In this document: positions 11,280 to 20,908 of the stretch, in pieces | How positions within the stretch are numbered: position 1 is the first letter of the stretch | Layout: each line of letters starts with the position of its first letter | DNA from: Erinaceus europaeus | Taxonomy: Eukaryota; Chordata; Mammalia; Eulipotyphla; Erinaceidae | Direction: 5' to 3' | Assembly (NCBI RefSeq): GCF_950295315.1 | Contig: NC_080171.1 | Location: forward strand, 34,030,361 to 34,094,360 | DNA: 64,000 bases | Notes under the pieces: model-generated | The model's database searches: none | The model's input: the letters and a program-made list of their open reading frames with translations, nothing else | Told to the model about the DNA's origin: nothing | Program-made: the position numbers and the translations under genes

Positions 11280-11775
11280 TCAAACATCTATGATGATGTG
11301 CAGCAAGGGGGACTCTCATTGTTATAGGGATGCAAAGGTTTATAGCCACTTTGGAAGGCAGTTTGTCAACAACTTATAAGGCTTGACACATGCTTATCAC
11401 ACTATATAGCAATCACATTTTTTCACATTTATCCAAAAGAATTGGAAACTATGTCCACACAAAAAACTGTTACATTAGGGCCAAGTGGTGTCACACCTGA
11501 TAGACTGTACTTGTTATTGTGCTCAAGGACCTGGGTTCAAGCCCCCAGCCGCCACCTCCAGGGAGAAAACTTTATGAATACTGAAGCAGGACTACAGCTG
11601 TTTCTCTTCTCCCACTTTTTCTCCCTTTCCCCTCTCAATATTCCCCTGTCTCTATCCAAAGAATACATACATAAATATTTTTCAAAACCTGTACATGGAC
11701 GTTTATAATAATTGCATTCATAATTCTCAAAACTTGAAGCAACTAAGATGCTTCTCAGTAAGTGGGCTGAAGGAA
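11280..11775 (+). mobile_element. Old L1 (L1M-type) ORF2 fragment, split by E4
   Basis: Matches the remembered mammalian L1 ORF2 3' region ('ggaaactatgtccacac', then 'cctgtacatggacgtttata'). The two halves join across the E4 insertion at 11477-11685. Confidence 0.75.
11477..11685 (+). mobile_element. E4 SINE inside L1M
   Basis: Sense E4: 'gggttcaagcccccag', CT-rich body, 'ctctatccaaagaata'. Flanking L1 sequence is partly duplicated (aaaactgttaca / aaaacctgtaca). Confidence 0.85.
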
Positions 11776-12230
11776 TAGTTAATTTTATGTGTTAACTTGA
11801 ATGGACATCCAAGTTCCCAGATAACTGGTTAAACATTATTTTAGGTGTGTCTGTGAAGGTGTTTCTGGATGAGATTGCAAGCAGACTGCCTGCCCAGTGT
11901 GGGTCAATATCATTTAATCATTAAAAGTCTGAATATAGCAAAAGACTGGGTAACAGAATCTTCTCTCTGACAGCTTTGAAGCTAGGACAATCTTTTTCTG
12001 TCTTTGGGTTCAGATTGGACTGGAATAATTCCATTGGATCCCCTTGGATCTTCTATTTGCTGAATGTAGATATTTTAATTTCTTTGTTTATATTTCCACA
12101 CAAACGAATTTCTAACAGTAAATCTAGATAGGTAGACATGCTAATTTGTGTCCTGTTGGTTCTGTTTACTTAGAGAATCCAAACTATCCAGTGGCTACAG
12201 AGATTAGTATGTGTGGACAAAGATATATTT
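11776..12230 (+). mobile_element. Ancient eutherian interspersed repeat, family uncertain
   Basis: Contains the remembered consensus landmarks 'gttaattttatgtgttaactt', 'ggtgtgtctgtgaaggtgtt' and, near the end, 'tgttggttctgtttac'. I recognise it as an old dispersed repeat, but cannot name the family safely. Confidence 0.55.
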
Positions 12231-12273
12231 TTTCAGCTGAATAAACTATGAAGCTATAGAAAATGATGGAGAA

Positions 12274-12470
12274 GGCTCTAGGTTGTGCTGCCTGCAGTTG
12301 AGCACACACATTAGGATGCACAAAGACCTAGGTTCAAGTCCCCAGTCCTCACTTGCAGGGGGGAAGCTTCACAAGTAGCAAAACAGTGCTGCGGGTTTCT
12401 CTCTTTCTTGCTCTCTCTCTATGTGGCCCTCCCTCTCAATTTCTCTATCCAATAAATAAGCTATTTAAAG
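12274..12470 (+). mobile_element. E4 SINE
   Basis: Sense E4: 'gttgagcacacacattagg', 'aggttcaagtccccag', 'ctctatccaataaataag'. Confidence 0.88.
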
Positions 12471-12504
12471 AACAGTGATATAAAACGCAAAAACCAACCA
12501 ACAA

Positions 12505-12605
12505 TAACAGCAAAAAGATGGAGGAATCTTAAATACATATTACCAAGTAAAAGAAGCCCACTGGAAAAATACCACACATGACAACCAGTATATTACATAC
12601 AGGTT
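12505..12605 (+). mobile_element. Old L1 3' ORF2 fragment
   Basis: 'gatggaggaatcttaaatac' and 'taaaagaagcccactg' match the end of old mammalian L1 ORF2. Confidence 0.65.
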
Positions 12606-12682
12606 GAGTAGAGATGGTACTGTTAAATCTGCTTTTAAATATTGGTAAGCCTGGCTTTACAATTTAAGATTATAAATTAAAT

Positions 12683-12684
<2 letters not shown>

Positions 12685-12734
<50 letters not shown>
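12685..12734. repeat. (GT)n microsatellite
   Basis: Twenty-five uninterrupted GT units. Confidence 0.97.
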
Positions 12735-12735
<1 letters not shown>

Positions 12736-13260
12736 GCTACACCTCTAGTGGAACTTTTGCATGTGGTCCACATGTTCAGTTCTTAAGGAATCTTCAGTTG
12801 TGGGAAAGGCTGGAAAATGATGCCCTTATAGCAGGTTATGATGGGCTACAGATTTCATATGATGGTGAGGCTGATTTCTGTATTAAAACTTTATAGCATT
12901 AGTCTCTCTAAGTCATGTTTGATTTGAAGAATACTGTTTTTCATTAAAATGTTACTTATGTTAATATATAATGGACTTAGCACTAGGTTTTAGTAACATT
13001 TTTTTCCTTACCTTAACTTTTTTTGCAAGATGATAATAACTTCTCATGTTACTTCTTGACTACTTGTCCCCAGTCCCACCCTGAGTAGGGATTCTGGAAT
13101 AGGCTTCACACTTATAAGGAGACTGACATTAACCCACATGTGTACATCACTGCATTTTTGGAAATCTCTCCCCTTGTCCCTTTCTCCAGGTAAAAAACTT
13201 AGACTGAAGTATAACACTGTTATATACAAGGTTATTGAGCTAAACAAAAATAAGCATTCC
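12735..13260. other. Unannotated unique DNA
   Basis: No feature recognised. Confidence 0.4.
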
Positions 13261-13261
13261 A

Positions 13262-13515
13262 CAAAGGGAGTCACATGGTAGAAAGCACACACATCACCAT
13301 GCACAAAGATCTGAGTTCTTAGTCCTTGGTTCCACCTACAGAGAGGAAGCTTCATGAGACATGGAGCAGTGCTGCAAATGTCTCTATTTTCTCTCTCCCT
13401 CTCTTCTTTAATCACTCACTATTTATATGAAAAAAGAGAAAAACTGTTACTGGGAATGGTGGAGTCATTGTACAGGTACTAAGTCCCAATGATAACTCTG
13501 GTGACAGAAAAAACA
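13262..13515 (+). mobile_element. Diverged E4/E1 SINE
   Basis: E4-like head and CT-rich body, followed by a long-form end ('tggtggagtcattgtacagg', 'gataactctggtgac'). E4 heads can therefore carry the E1 long-form tail. Confidence 0.75.
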
Positions 13516-13860
13516 ATTTTCCAGAGGAGGGCAGGACTGACAATGGAAGATGGGATGAAATCCAGGGACACTTGCAGGAGTAGTCAGTGAAAAATTAGGA
13601 AGGAAGATCTAGTCTGTCTTTTGAGTATATATTATCTATATGCCTATATTTATTACCTATATAATTGAAATAGGGCATTTGTTTTAGCACAAATAGGTTC
13701 TTAAACACCAGAAATATTCATTTAGAATGCATAGAGTATTTACTAATTGATTTTTATAAACATAATACAAATGACCTATTTACACATCTTCATGAGACTA
13801 ATGGAAAATACTGACTTTGTATGACATAGAGATAACTTACTGGCTTAAAAATATTCAGGT
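13516..13860. other. Unannotated AT-rich DNA
   Basis: No feature recognised. Confidence 0.4.
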
Positions 13861-13861
13861 A

Positions 13862-14045
13862 TAGGGATTGAGAGCTGGCTTACCTGGCAAAGCATGCACA
13901 GCCCAAGGTTTGAGCCCCTGCATTACATGGGAGCATTACATGGACAGCACTTGGATCTCCGTAGGTGGTAGAGTGTGTTGAAGTCTCCAGGGTTTGGGTG
14001 GTTCAGTGGTGTTGCACAATCAGGAAGCCCAGGGTTCATTTCCTG
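13862..14045 (+). mobile_element. Old tRNA-SINE fragments
   Basis: Two degenerate SINE heads in a row ('ggtttgagcccctgcattac', 'gtggttcagtggtgttgc'). Confidence 0.5.
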
Positions 14046-14170
14046 GTCTAGGAGGCAGCATAGTGGCTCTGCAAAAGACTTTCATACCTGAAGCTCACAA
14101 TTCCCAGGTTCAGTCCCCAGCACCACCATAAATTAGATCTGAAGAGTGCTCTCATTAAAATACATAAACA
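14046..14170 (+). mobile_element. E3 SINE
   Basis: Sense E3: 'gcatagtggctctgcaaaag', 'ggttcagtccccagcaccac'. Confidence 0.82.
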
Positions 14171-14179
14171 AATCAGATA

Positions 14180-15183
14180 TACAGGTAACCAACATCACTC
14201 ATCACTAGATAAATGCAAGTTACAACCACATTGCGATACCACTTCACACCTGTGAGAATATCCTACAGCAACAAAACAGGAAATGACAAGTGTTGGTAAG
14301 GATGTGGAGAAAAAGGAACAGTTATACTACTGGGAGGAATGCAAACTAATGTGGCCTCTTTGGGAAACTGTCTGGAAAGTCCTTAAAGAAATAAAAATGA
14401 AAATACCTTATGATCCAGAAGTATAACTGTTAGATATTATATTCAAAGGATATGAAAACACTAATTCAAAGAAACATATGCATCCCTATATTCATAGCTG
14501 CTTTATTCATAATTGCCAAGGAGTGGAAGCAACCCGAATGCCCATCAGCAGATGACTGGATGAAGAAATCATGGGATATATATTCAGTGGAATACTACTC
14601 TGAAATTAAAAAAGTTGATATGGTTTCACTTATATGTGGAGTCTAGAAAACTGATACATATGAACCTGTGGAAGACCAAAAAAATAGCAAGCAAATTGTT
14701 TCTAAGACTTGTGAGAACTATAGTGGTTGTCTTTGGAAGATGGGAGGGTGGGGACATAGAACTTTGATGGTGGTGTGAGACTATACTCTGTAGTACTATG
14801 ATTTTATGATTCACTATAATCACATATAAAAAAATTTTTTTAATGATTATACTGTGGCCTTTGGAAACAAAATTATGCTTAGTGAAGTAAGGAAGGGAAA
14901 GACAATTGTCAGATGTTTTTGCTCATATATGAAATACAAAGAATGAAAACATAAGAACTTTTTTTGGGGGAAAGAGTGACCAAATCAGGGAACTAAAACA
15001 CATGTACTATTTTTGGGGGGAAAAAGAGTGACCAAATTATCTCTAAAGCTTTGTGAAAACTATAGTGGTTATCATTAGCAGGGAGGTGGGAGGAAACAAT
15101 TTTGTTGGTGGGTGAAATACAGAACTGTACCCCTGTTGTACTGTAATCTTGTAAACCATTATTAAATCACTAATAAAAAAAAC
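14180..15183 (+). mobile_element. L1 3' end, ORF2 C-terminus plus 3' UTR
   Basis: 5'-truncated L1. The first about 470 bp encode the ORF2 C-terminal region: the frame at 14452-14646 includes the residues CPSADDWMKKSWDIYSVEYY, typical of the L1 ORF2 end. A long 3' UTR follows, ending 'attaaatcactaataaaaa'. The UTR holds an internal duplication near 14956 and 15006. Confidence 0.85.
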
Positions 15184-15249
15184 AAATAAAATAGAGAGTA
15201 AACGAATAAATGTCAAATAAGGGCTGTGCTCTAAAAGTCCTGCTATTTC

Positions 15250-15475
15250 CTTTTTATTTAAATTTTATTTATTTTCCCTTTTGTTGCTCTTGTTGTTAAA
15301 TAGGACAGAGAGAAATGGAGAGAGGAGGGGAGAAAGATAGACACAGACTTGCTTCACAACCTGTGAAGCGACTCCCCTGTAGGTGGGGAGACAGGGGCTC
15401 AAATCGGGATTCTTACCGGTCCTTGTGTTTTGTGCCACGTGCGTTTAACCCGCTGTGCTACCACCCAACTCCCCT
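15250..15475 (-). mobile_element. E1 SINE, short form
   Basis: Antisense copy with a 14-bp TSD (agtcctgctNtttc) at 15236-15249 and 15476-15489, one mismatch. The spacer is shortened. Confidence 0.9.
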
Positions 15476-15489
15476 AGTCCTGCTGTTTC

Positions 15490-16292
15490 TGTGCTGGAGT
15501 CTTAACCCCTCGTCAGAACTCAGTATAATCTCAGCAAGGCACACACGCTCTGAGTTTAGGCCTGCGCACTGAGTGGGGCGAGGCAAGACGAGGCCAGCGC
15601 CATCTGGGCCCCAGGAGAAACACCTGCTGTGTTGTCCATGCCTCATGGGAGGGAACCCAGTTACCCACAGCACCTGGGATTTTTCCTGGAAGCCGGGCAG
15701 TGGTCTACTTGAGAAGAAAAGAAATTTCAGGACATTTCATTTTTACAACAGGTTGCTGCCTCATTCTTAGGGATGGTTTTCCTCGCATGTTCTCAGTTTT
15801 CAATCTCACCCAGACCTCAGGTAGGTGTTTCTGCTCTCCTCAACATTGTGCTCACACCTGGGGGTGCCCCCTGGGGTGCACAGTGCTGGGGGGGGGCAGG
15901 TGACTGGGCATTCCAACATGTTTACATACTCCTGAATGGTGATTGCTCTTTCGCTTTTCGTCATTTCCGGAAGAGAATGTTGTATTTGCTAAGGTGTCTT
16001 AGCTTCACTCTTTAAAGCTGCAAGGTCCTCACATTTGATATTGTTATCGTTTGCTTTTCCACCTTTTTTTTTCTCCTTCTGTGGGGTTTGTGTTTAGAGC
16101 TCTTCTCTTGCTTTTTATTTATTGATTTATTTATAAATAATACGTGTGACGGTCTCCCTTTTGTATACTTCTGCTCATGTAGGTTGCCCTATTTCTAATG
16201 TTAAAACAAAAACTCGAAGTACAAAAAAAAAAAAGTGTTTCCTTGACTTTTTGACCCTAAGGTACAAGCCTTCTTATTACATCAGTTATTTT
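15490..16292. other. Unannotated, relatively GC-rich unique DNA
   Basis: The first half is richer in G+C and CpG than its surroundings. Overlapping short frames show no protein family. No exon can be supported. Confidence 0.4.
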
Positions 16293-16665
16293 ATTTTTTG
16301 CCTCCGGGGTTATCGCTGGGGCTTGGTGCCTCCACCACAAATCCACTGCTTCTGGAGGCTATTTTTTTCCCTTTTGTCGCCCTTACTTTTTTATCGTTGC
16401 TGTCGTTATTTATTATTATTATTAATGTCGTTGTTGTTAGATAGGACAGAGAGAAATGGAGAGAGGAGGGGAAGACAGAGAGGGCAAGAGAAAGATGGAT
16501 ACCTGCAGACCTGCTTCACCACTTGTGAAGCGACCCCCCCCCCCTGCAGGTGGGGAGCCCGGAGCTCCAACCCGGGATCCTTTGGCCTGTCCTTGCACTT
16601 CATGCCATGTGTGTTGCAGGCTCCCAGACCCAGCGATAACCCTGAAGGAAAAAAATTTAAAAATA
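16293..16665. mobile_element. E1 fold-back element
   Basis: A long-form antisense E1 (16293-16612, lacking the extreme head) is followed directly by a sense-strand E1 3' end (16613-16665, 'cagcgataaccctgaagg' plus A-rich tail). The two ends are inverted repeats of about 35 bp. Confidence 0.8.
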
Positions 16666-16865
16666 ACAAAAATTAAAAAATAAAAATAAATAAAAATATT
16701 ACCAGCAGTCTTTATTTCTTCACCTGTTGCCTCAATTCAACACATTTATTGGGCTTTTATCCCCAACCACACACGGAAACTGATTTTTGCAAGAACCACT
16801 AGGCTGTCCTTGACCAATTCTTTGTTTTATTATTGTTTTTCTTTTTGTTGAATCTCTCTTGCATC

Positions 16866-17125
16866 TCTGAATAAATTAAATAAATTTAATTTTTAATTTA
16901 ATATAATTTATTAGTGATTTAATAATGATTTACAAGATTAGAAGAGTCCAGGGATATAGTTGTGTATTGCACCCACCACCAAAATTCTGTACCCCCACCC
17001 CAACCTCCAACAATAACCCCCATAATTCTTACAACAACTTAGAGACAATTTGATTTTATTTTTCCCCAAGTTCATATGTTTCACATATGAGTGAAGCCAT
17101 CCTGTGGTTAGCCTTCACCATGGTG
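16866..17125 (-). mobile_element. L1 3' UTR fragment
   Basis: Reverse complement of the 'attaaatcactaataaatt' L1 end. The right part reads 'gttcatatgtttcacatatg', the counterpart of the region just after ORF2 in the 14180-15183 copy. Confidence 0.7.
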
Positions 17126-17140
17126 ACACTGAAACAAAAA

Positions 17141-17141
<1 letters not shown>

Positions 17142-17180
<39 letters not shown>
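17142..17180. repeat. (GT)n microsatellite
   Basis: About 19 GT/TG units between an L1 fragment and an E4 SINE. Confidence 0.97.
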
Positions 17181-17182
<2 letters not shown>

Positions 17183-17370
17183 GGGGTACTGGGTGGTGGT
17201 GCAACTGGTTGAGTTCACACATTACAGTACTCAATGACTCAGGTTCAAGCTCCCATCCCCATACTGCAGGAGTAAAGCAGGGCTGTAGGCGTCTTTCTCT
17301 CTCTACTCTATGTCCCCCTTTCCTCTCTATTTCTGTGTCTATATCCACTAGATAAATGAAAATTTTATTT
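17183..17370 (+). mobile_element. E4 SINE
   Basis: Sense E4: 'ggtggtggtgcaactggttg', 'aggttcaagctcccatcc', CT-rich body. Part of the usual middle is missing. Confidence 0.85.
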
Positions 17371-18382
17371 TAAAGTATGATTCACATCCAGCAACATTCT
17401 GGAAGTTTTATTTTAGAATAAAAGCCTTACCCAAGACCTAAAGAATAAGAATCCACATGCTAACAAGACCACCCCCTTCCATTCTGCCACCTAACTCCTA
17501 TAGCCCCATAACTCTCATGCACATTAAAGTTTGAGAAGCATGCCCAGAGGAAAGACAGCTTGTGCTTTCATCAGCAAACTGAGCAAATACTGGATTTGCT
17601 GAGCACATCTGAGGTCAGGCAAGGCCTGTGTAGATGAGAGAATTCTTCTCTATGGTCAGCCCATTTAGCTTCATTGATTTTTTTTTTCAGGCAGAACATT
17701 TTTTTTTTAACTCATTGATTTTTTTTTTTTCCTGCAGCTTGAATCTTCCTCATCAGTTCTCTGCTGGTAATTTCAATTCATTCTGATTCATTTCCTCACC
17801 AGCTTGGCATTTCTTCCTTGGCACTAGGCAGTGCAACTAATTGTACTTGTCTGTGAGTGAGTAGATGTGATAGGACTATGGAAAACTGTAAAAGGTCAAG
17901 GGGATACTGCCTTGTGCAGCAGGAGAGAAACCTGGATGCCTTTTGAAAAGCCAGGGACTTTGAATGAGGGCCAGGCTTGGGTGCCCAGTGTTATTCATGC
18001 TGTTGGCTAAGTGAGGAGTAGATGACAAAATGAGCTTGTTTATCTGATGCAATGCTTTGAACACAACTGAAAAATTCTATACTAACTGGAGGAAGAATGG
18101 GTTGTCTTCCACTGGTGGTTACGGGATAGATGATGTGATATCCACTCCTTTGTTTTAGCCCAAGGAATTTTATCTTCTGCCTTTTCTGCTTACACAAAGG
18201 CCAAGCCATTCCCGTGAATATAGGGGGCTGCTGTGTCTGTCAGACACTGGAAGAAAATCCTGATTCTCAAATTTTCCTATTCCCAATTTCCTTTCCTTCC
18301 CTACTTCCCTTAAAAAATTGTAATTCCACTTACTATAATCACGCATTAGCTGCTTTTGTCTAGGAGTAACAAGCTCCCTCTT
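17371..18382. other. Unannotated unique DNA
   Basis: No repeat or exon recognised. T-runs at about 17678-17740. Confidence 0.4.
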
Positions 18383-18394
18383 AAAAGGCATTTC

Positions 18395-18708
18395 CGGGGC
18401 CAGGGGCGGGGGCGGCTGTTAGCACAGTGTGTTAAACGCACATGGTGCAAAGCTCAAGGACTGGTGTAAGGATCCCAGTTCGAGCTCCCGGCTCCCCACC
18501 TGCAGGGGAGTCTCTTCAGTAGAGGTGAAGCAGATCTGCAGGTGTTTATCTTCCTCTCCCCCTTTCTGTCTTCCCTTCCTCTCTTGATTTCTCTCTGTCC
18601 TATCCAATAACAACAAGGGCAACAAAAAGGGGGAATAATAGCCTCCAGGAGCAGTGGATTTGTAGTGCATGCACGGAGCCCCAACAATAACCCTGGAGGC
18701 AAAAAAAA
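18395..18708 (+). mobile_element. E1 SINE, long form
   Basis: Sense copy with A box, B box 'agttcgagctcc', shortened spacer, long-form end and A tail. A perfect 12-bp TSD, aaaaggcatttc, lies at 18383-18394 and 18709-18720. Confidence 0.94.
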
Positions 18709-18720
18709 AAAAGGCATTTC

Positions 18721-19187
18721 ATGGGTTGGGTACTTATCTCCAAACTCATCAAGCTGGCTACATTACATATGTACAACTTTTTTTATGTCAATTATACCAC
18801 AGTAAAATGGTTTAAAAATGAGACATTGGATTCATTAGCAGACTCGTGTGTGCCCCCACCCCAACCCCTTGGATAAAGATGAATAAGATGATGCCTCAGG
18901 AAGGAGACACACTTATTCTCAAAATAGTGTGTTATGGGCTGGCTGTATGGATACTGCTGGGTTTATACAGTCATTCAGTTCTCTTAGGAAGAACTACCCA
19001 GACTTTCTATGTTTAAGACATCCTTTAATATTTGCTTAACTCTCCAGGCAAAAACAAAACATGATACAAACAAAGGAAAGCATCAGCAGTTCTACTTATT
19101 AAGTAGACAGGTTCAAAATAATCATACTTGTGTCCTATAAACATAGTTTTTTGAATGAATACGTGTAAATTAAAAGAAAAAAAAAAG
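18721..19187. other. Unannotated unique DNA
   Basis: No feature recognised. Confidence 0.4.
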
Positions 19188-19345
19188 GAGCCTGCAAAAT
19201 AGCTTACCTGTATAGAGTGACATGTTTGAGCCAGGCCCCTACCACACCTGAGGAGGCTTTACTGCTATGTCTCTCTCTCTCTCTTCCCCCCCATCTGTAA
19301 AAGTGAACTCAAAGTGGTAATATCCCTGCAACAACAATTTTTTTA
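19188..19345 (+). mobile_element. Old tRNA-SINE fragment
   Basis: Degenerate head and CT-rich body ('aatagcttacctgtatagag', 'tttgagccaggcccctac', 'tctctctctctctcttcccc'). Confidence 0.55.
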
Positions 19346-19662
19346 TATAACCAAACTTAATAGGTGGGTGGATATGTCTACCATCCAAAAACTTCACAAC
19401 TTCTCAAAGTTTGGAAGAAGATTAGATGCCACTGCTCATTTGCTGTTCCATATTGATTTTTGTGATCTAACATAGAAACTGGGAAATTGTTAGCTAATGC
19501 AAGCTCGTAGTTCCTGAAATATTTGCTAGTCATTGAGTTTTTCTGTGTTTCCCTTGAAAAATGTAAAATACCTCATTATGCCTCTGTGAGTTTGCTGGGG
19601 TGTCCCAGGGAACCATGACTAAGAGGCCTTAGTCAGTGTTGGAAAATGCAACACAAAACATG
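19346..19662. other. Unannotated unique DNA
   Basis: No feature recognised. Confidence 0.4.
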
Positions 19663-19880
19663 CCAGAGGGCCAGTGAGATAGCTGACTTAGGTATTGCAC
19701 ATGCATTCTCATGCACATGACCCAGGTTCAAGCCCAGACCCCTCTGCCCCACCCCCCCATACTGAAGGAAGTTTTGGTGTTGTGCTATCTTCCTCTTTGT
19801 CCCTCTATCTCTGTCTCTTTTTTGTCTGAAAAAACTGACCTGCAGTAGTAAAACTCCATTGGTGTCAAAATAAACAACCC
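19663..19880 (+). mobile_element. Diverged E4-like SINE
   Basis: 'ggccagtgagatagctgact', 'ccaggttcaagcccagac', CT-rich body and a final A-rich 'tcaaaataaac'. Confidence 0.65.
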
Positions 19881-20000
19881 ATCCTTGACTTTCCTATTTC
19901 CTCCTCTCCTCATGCACTTTTAAATTTAGCACTTTCCAGTGAACAATGTAGTAAAGCACCAAATCCATTTCTTTTTGTGATGTTGTTGAGGTTTTTTTTT

Positions 20001-20221
20001 ATTATTATTATTTTTTATTTAAGAAAGGATTAATTAACAAAACCATAGGGTAGGAGGGGTACAACTCCACACAATTCCCACCACCCAATCTCCATATCCC
20101 ACCCCCTCCCCCGATAGCTTTCCCATTCTCTATCCCTCTGGGAGCATGGAGCCAGGGTCATTGAGGGTTGCAGAAGGTAGAAGGTCTGGTTTCTGTAATT
20201 GCTTCCTCGCTGAACATGGGC
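20001..20221 (-). mobile_element. LX 3' end, 5'-truncated
   Basis: Antisense LX with AT-rich tail at the left and 'tggtttctgtaattgcttcc' near the right. It sits within the direct repeat gttgaggttttttttt at 19985-20000 and 20222-20237, a TSD. Confidence 0.85.
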
Positions 20222-20238
20222 GTTGAGGTTTTTTTTTT

Positions 20239-20745
20239 CCTTTTTTTTTTTTGCCAGTTTTGCCTCTCCAGTATTACAAAATCATTTTTGTTCAGAATTA
20301 TTGTCATCAATTTTATTTATTATACATGTACAGTTAAAAGGATATGCCAGCAAATGCTGACTTTTTTAAATGTAGTTGCCTATGACTTTTGCTGAATTTG
20401 AATTAGACAATGTTATTGACATTTGGCCTCATTAACTCTTTATTGTGGGGACTGTCTTGTGCAATGTAGGCTGTTTAATGACAGCTTTTTCCTCTCCATG
20501 TAGAGTAGCATTTCTGTCAGTGGCATGCCACCCTAAGTCACACCTACCCCCCAAAGCCTTAAAATATCTACTGGGACAGAATCACTCTAAAATGAGAAGT
20601 ACTGGACGACATTCATATAGTCACTATCCTTGGGTTGCCAAGATTTACTAGTACAAATACAAAACACTAAGCTAAGTTTGAATTTCAGAAAAACTGCAAA
20701 TACTTTTTTTGTGTGCTAGTTTGTCCTGAATACTGAATAGGGTGT
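20239..20745. other. Unannotated unique DNA
   Basis: No feature recognised. Confidence 0.4.
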
Positions 20746-20796
20746 ATTTTATTTTATTTTATTTTATTTTATTTTATTTTATTTTATTTTTTATTT
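20746..20796. repeat. (ATTTT)n repeat
   Basis: About ten ATTTT units. They form the reversed A-rich tail of the adjoining SINE. Confidence 0.95.
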
Positions 20797-20908
20797 GCCT
20801 CCAGGGTTATCGCTGGGGCTTAGAGCCGGGGGCTTGAACCAAGATCCTTGCACCAGTCCTCGCGCATCATACTATATGCGCTTAACCCAGTGTGCCACCG
20901 CTAACCCT
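20797..20908 (-). mobile_element. E1 SINE with body deleted
   Basis: The long-form 3' end ('gcctccagggttatcgctgg') joins directly to the antisense head ('gggggcttgaacc' through the reversed A box). About 200 bp of body and spacer is missing. Confidence 0.8.
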
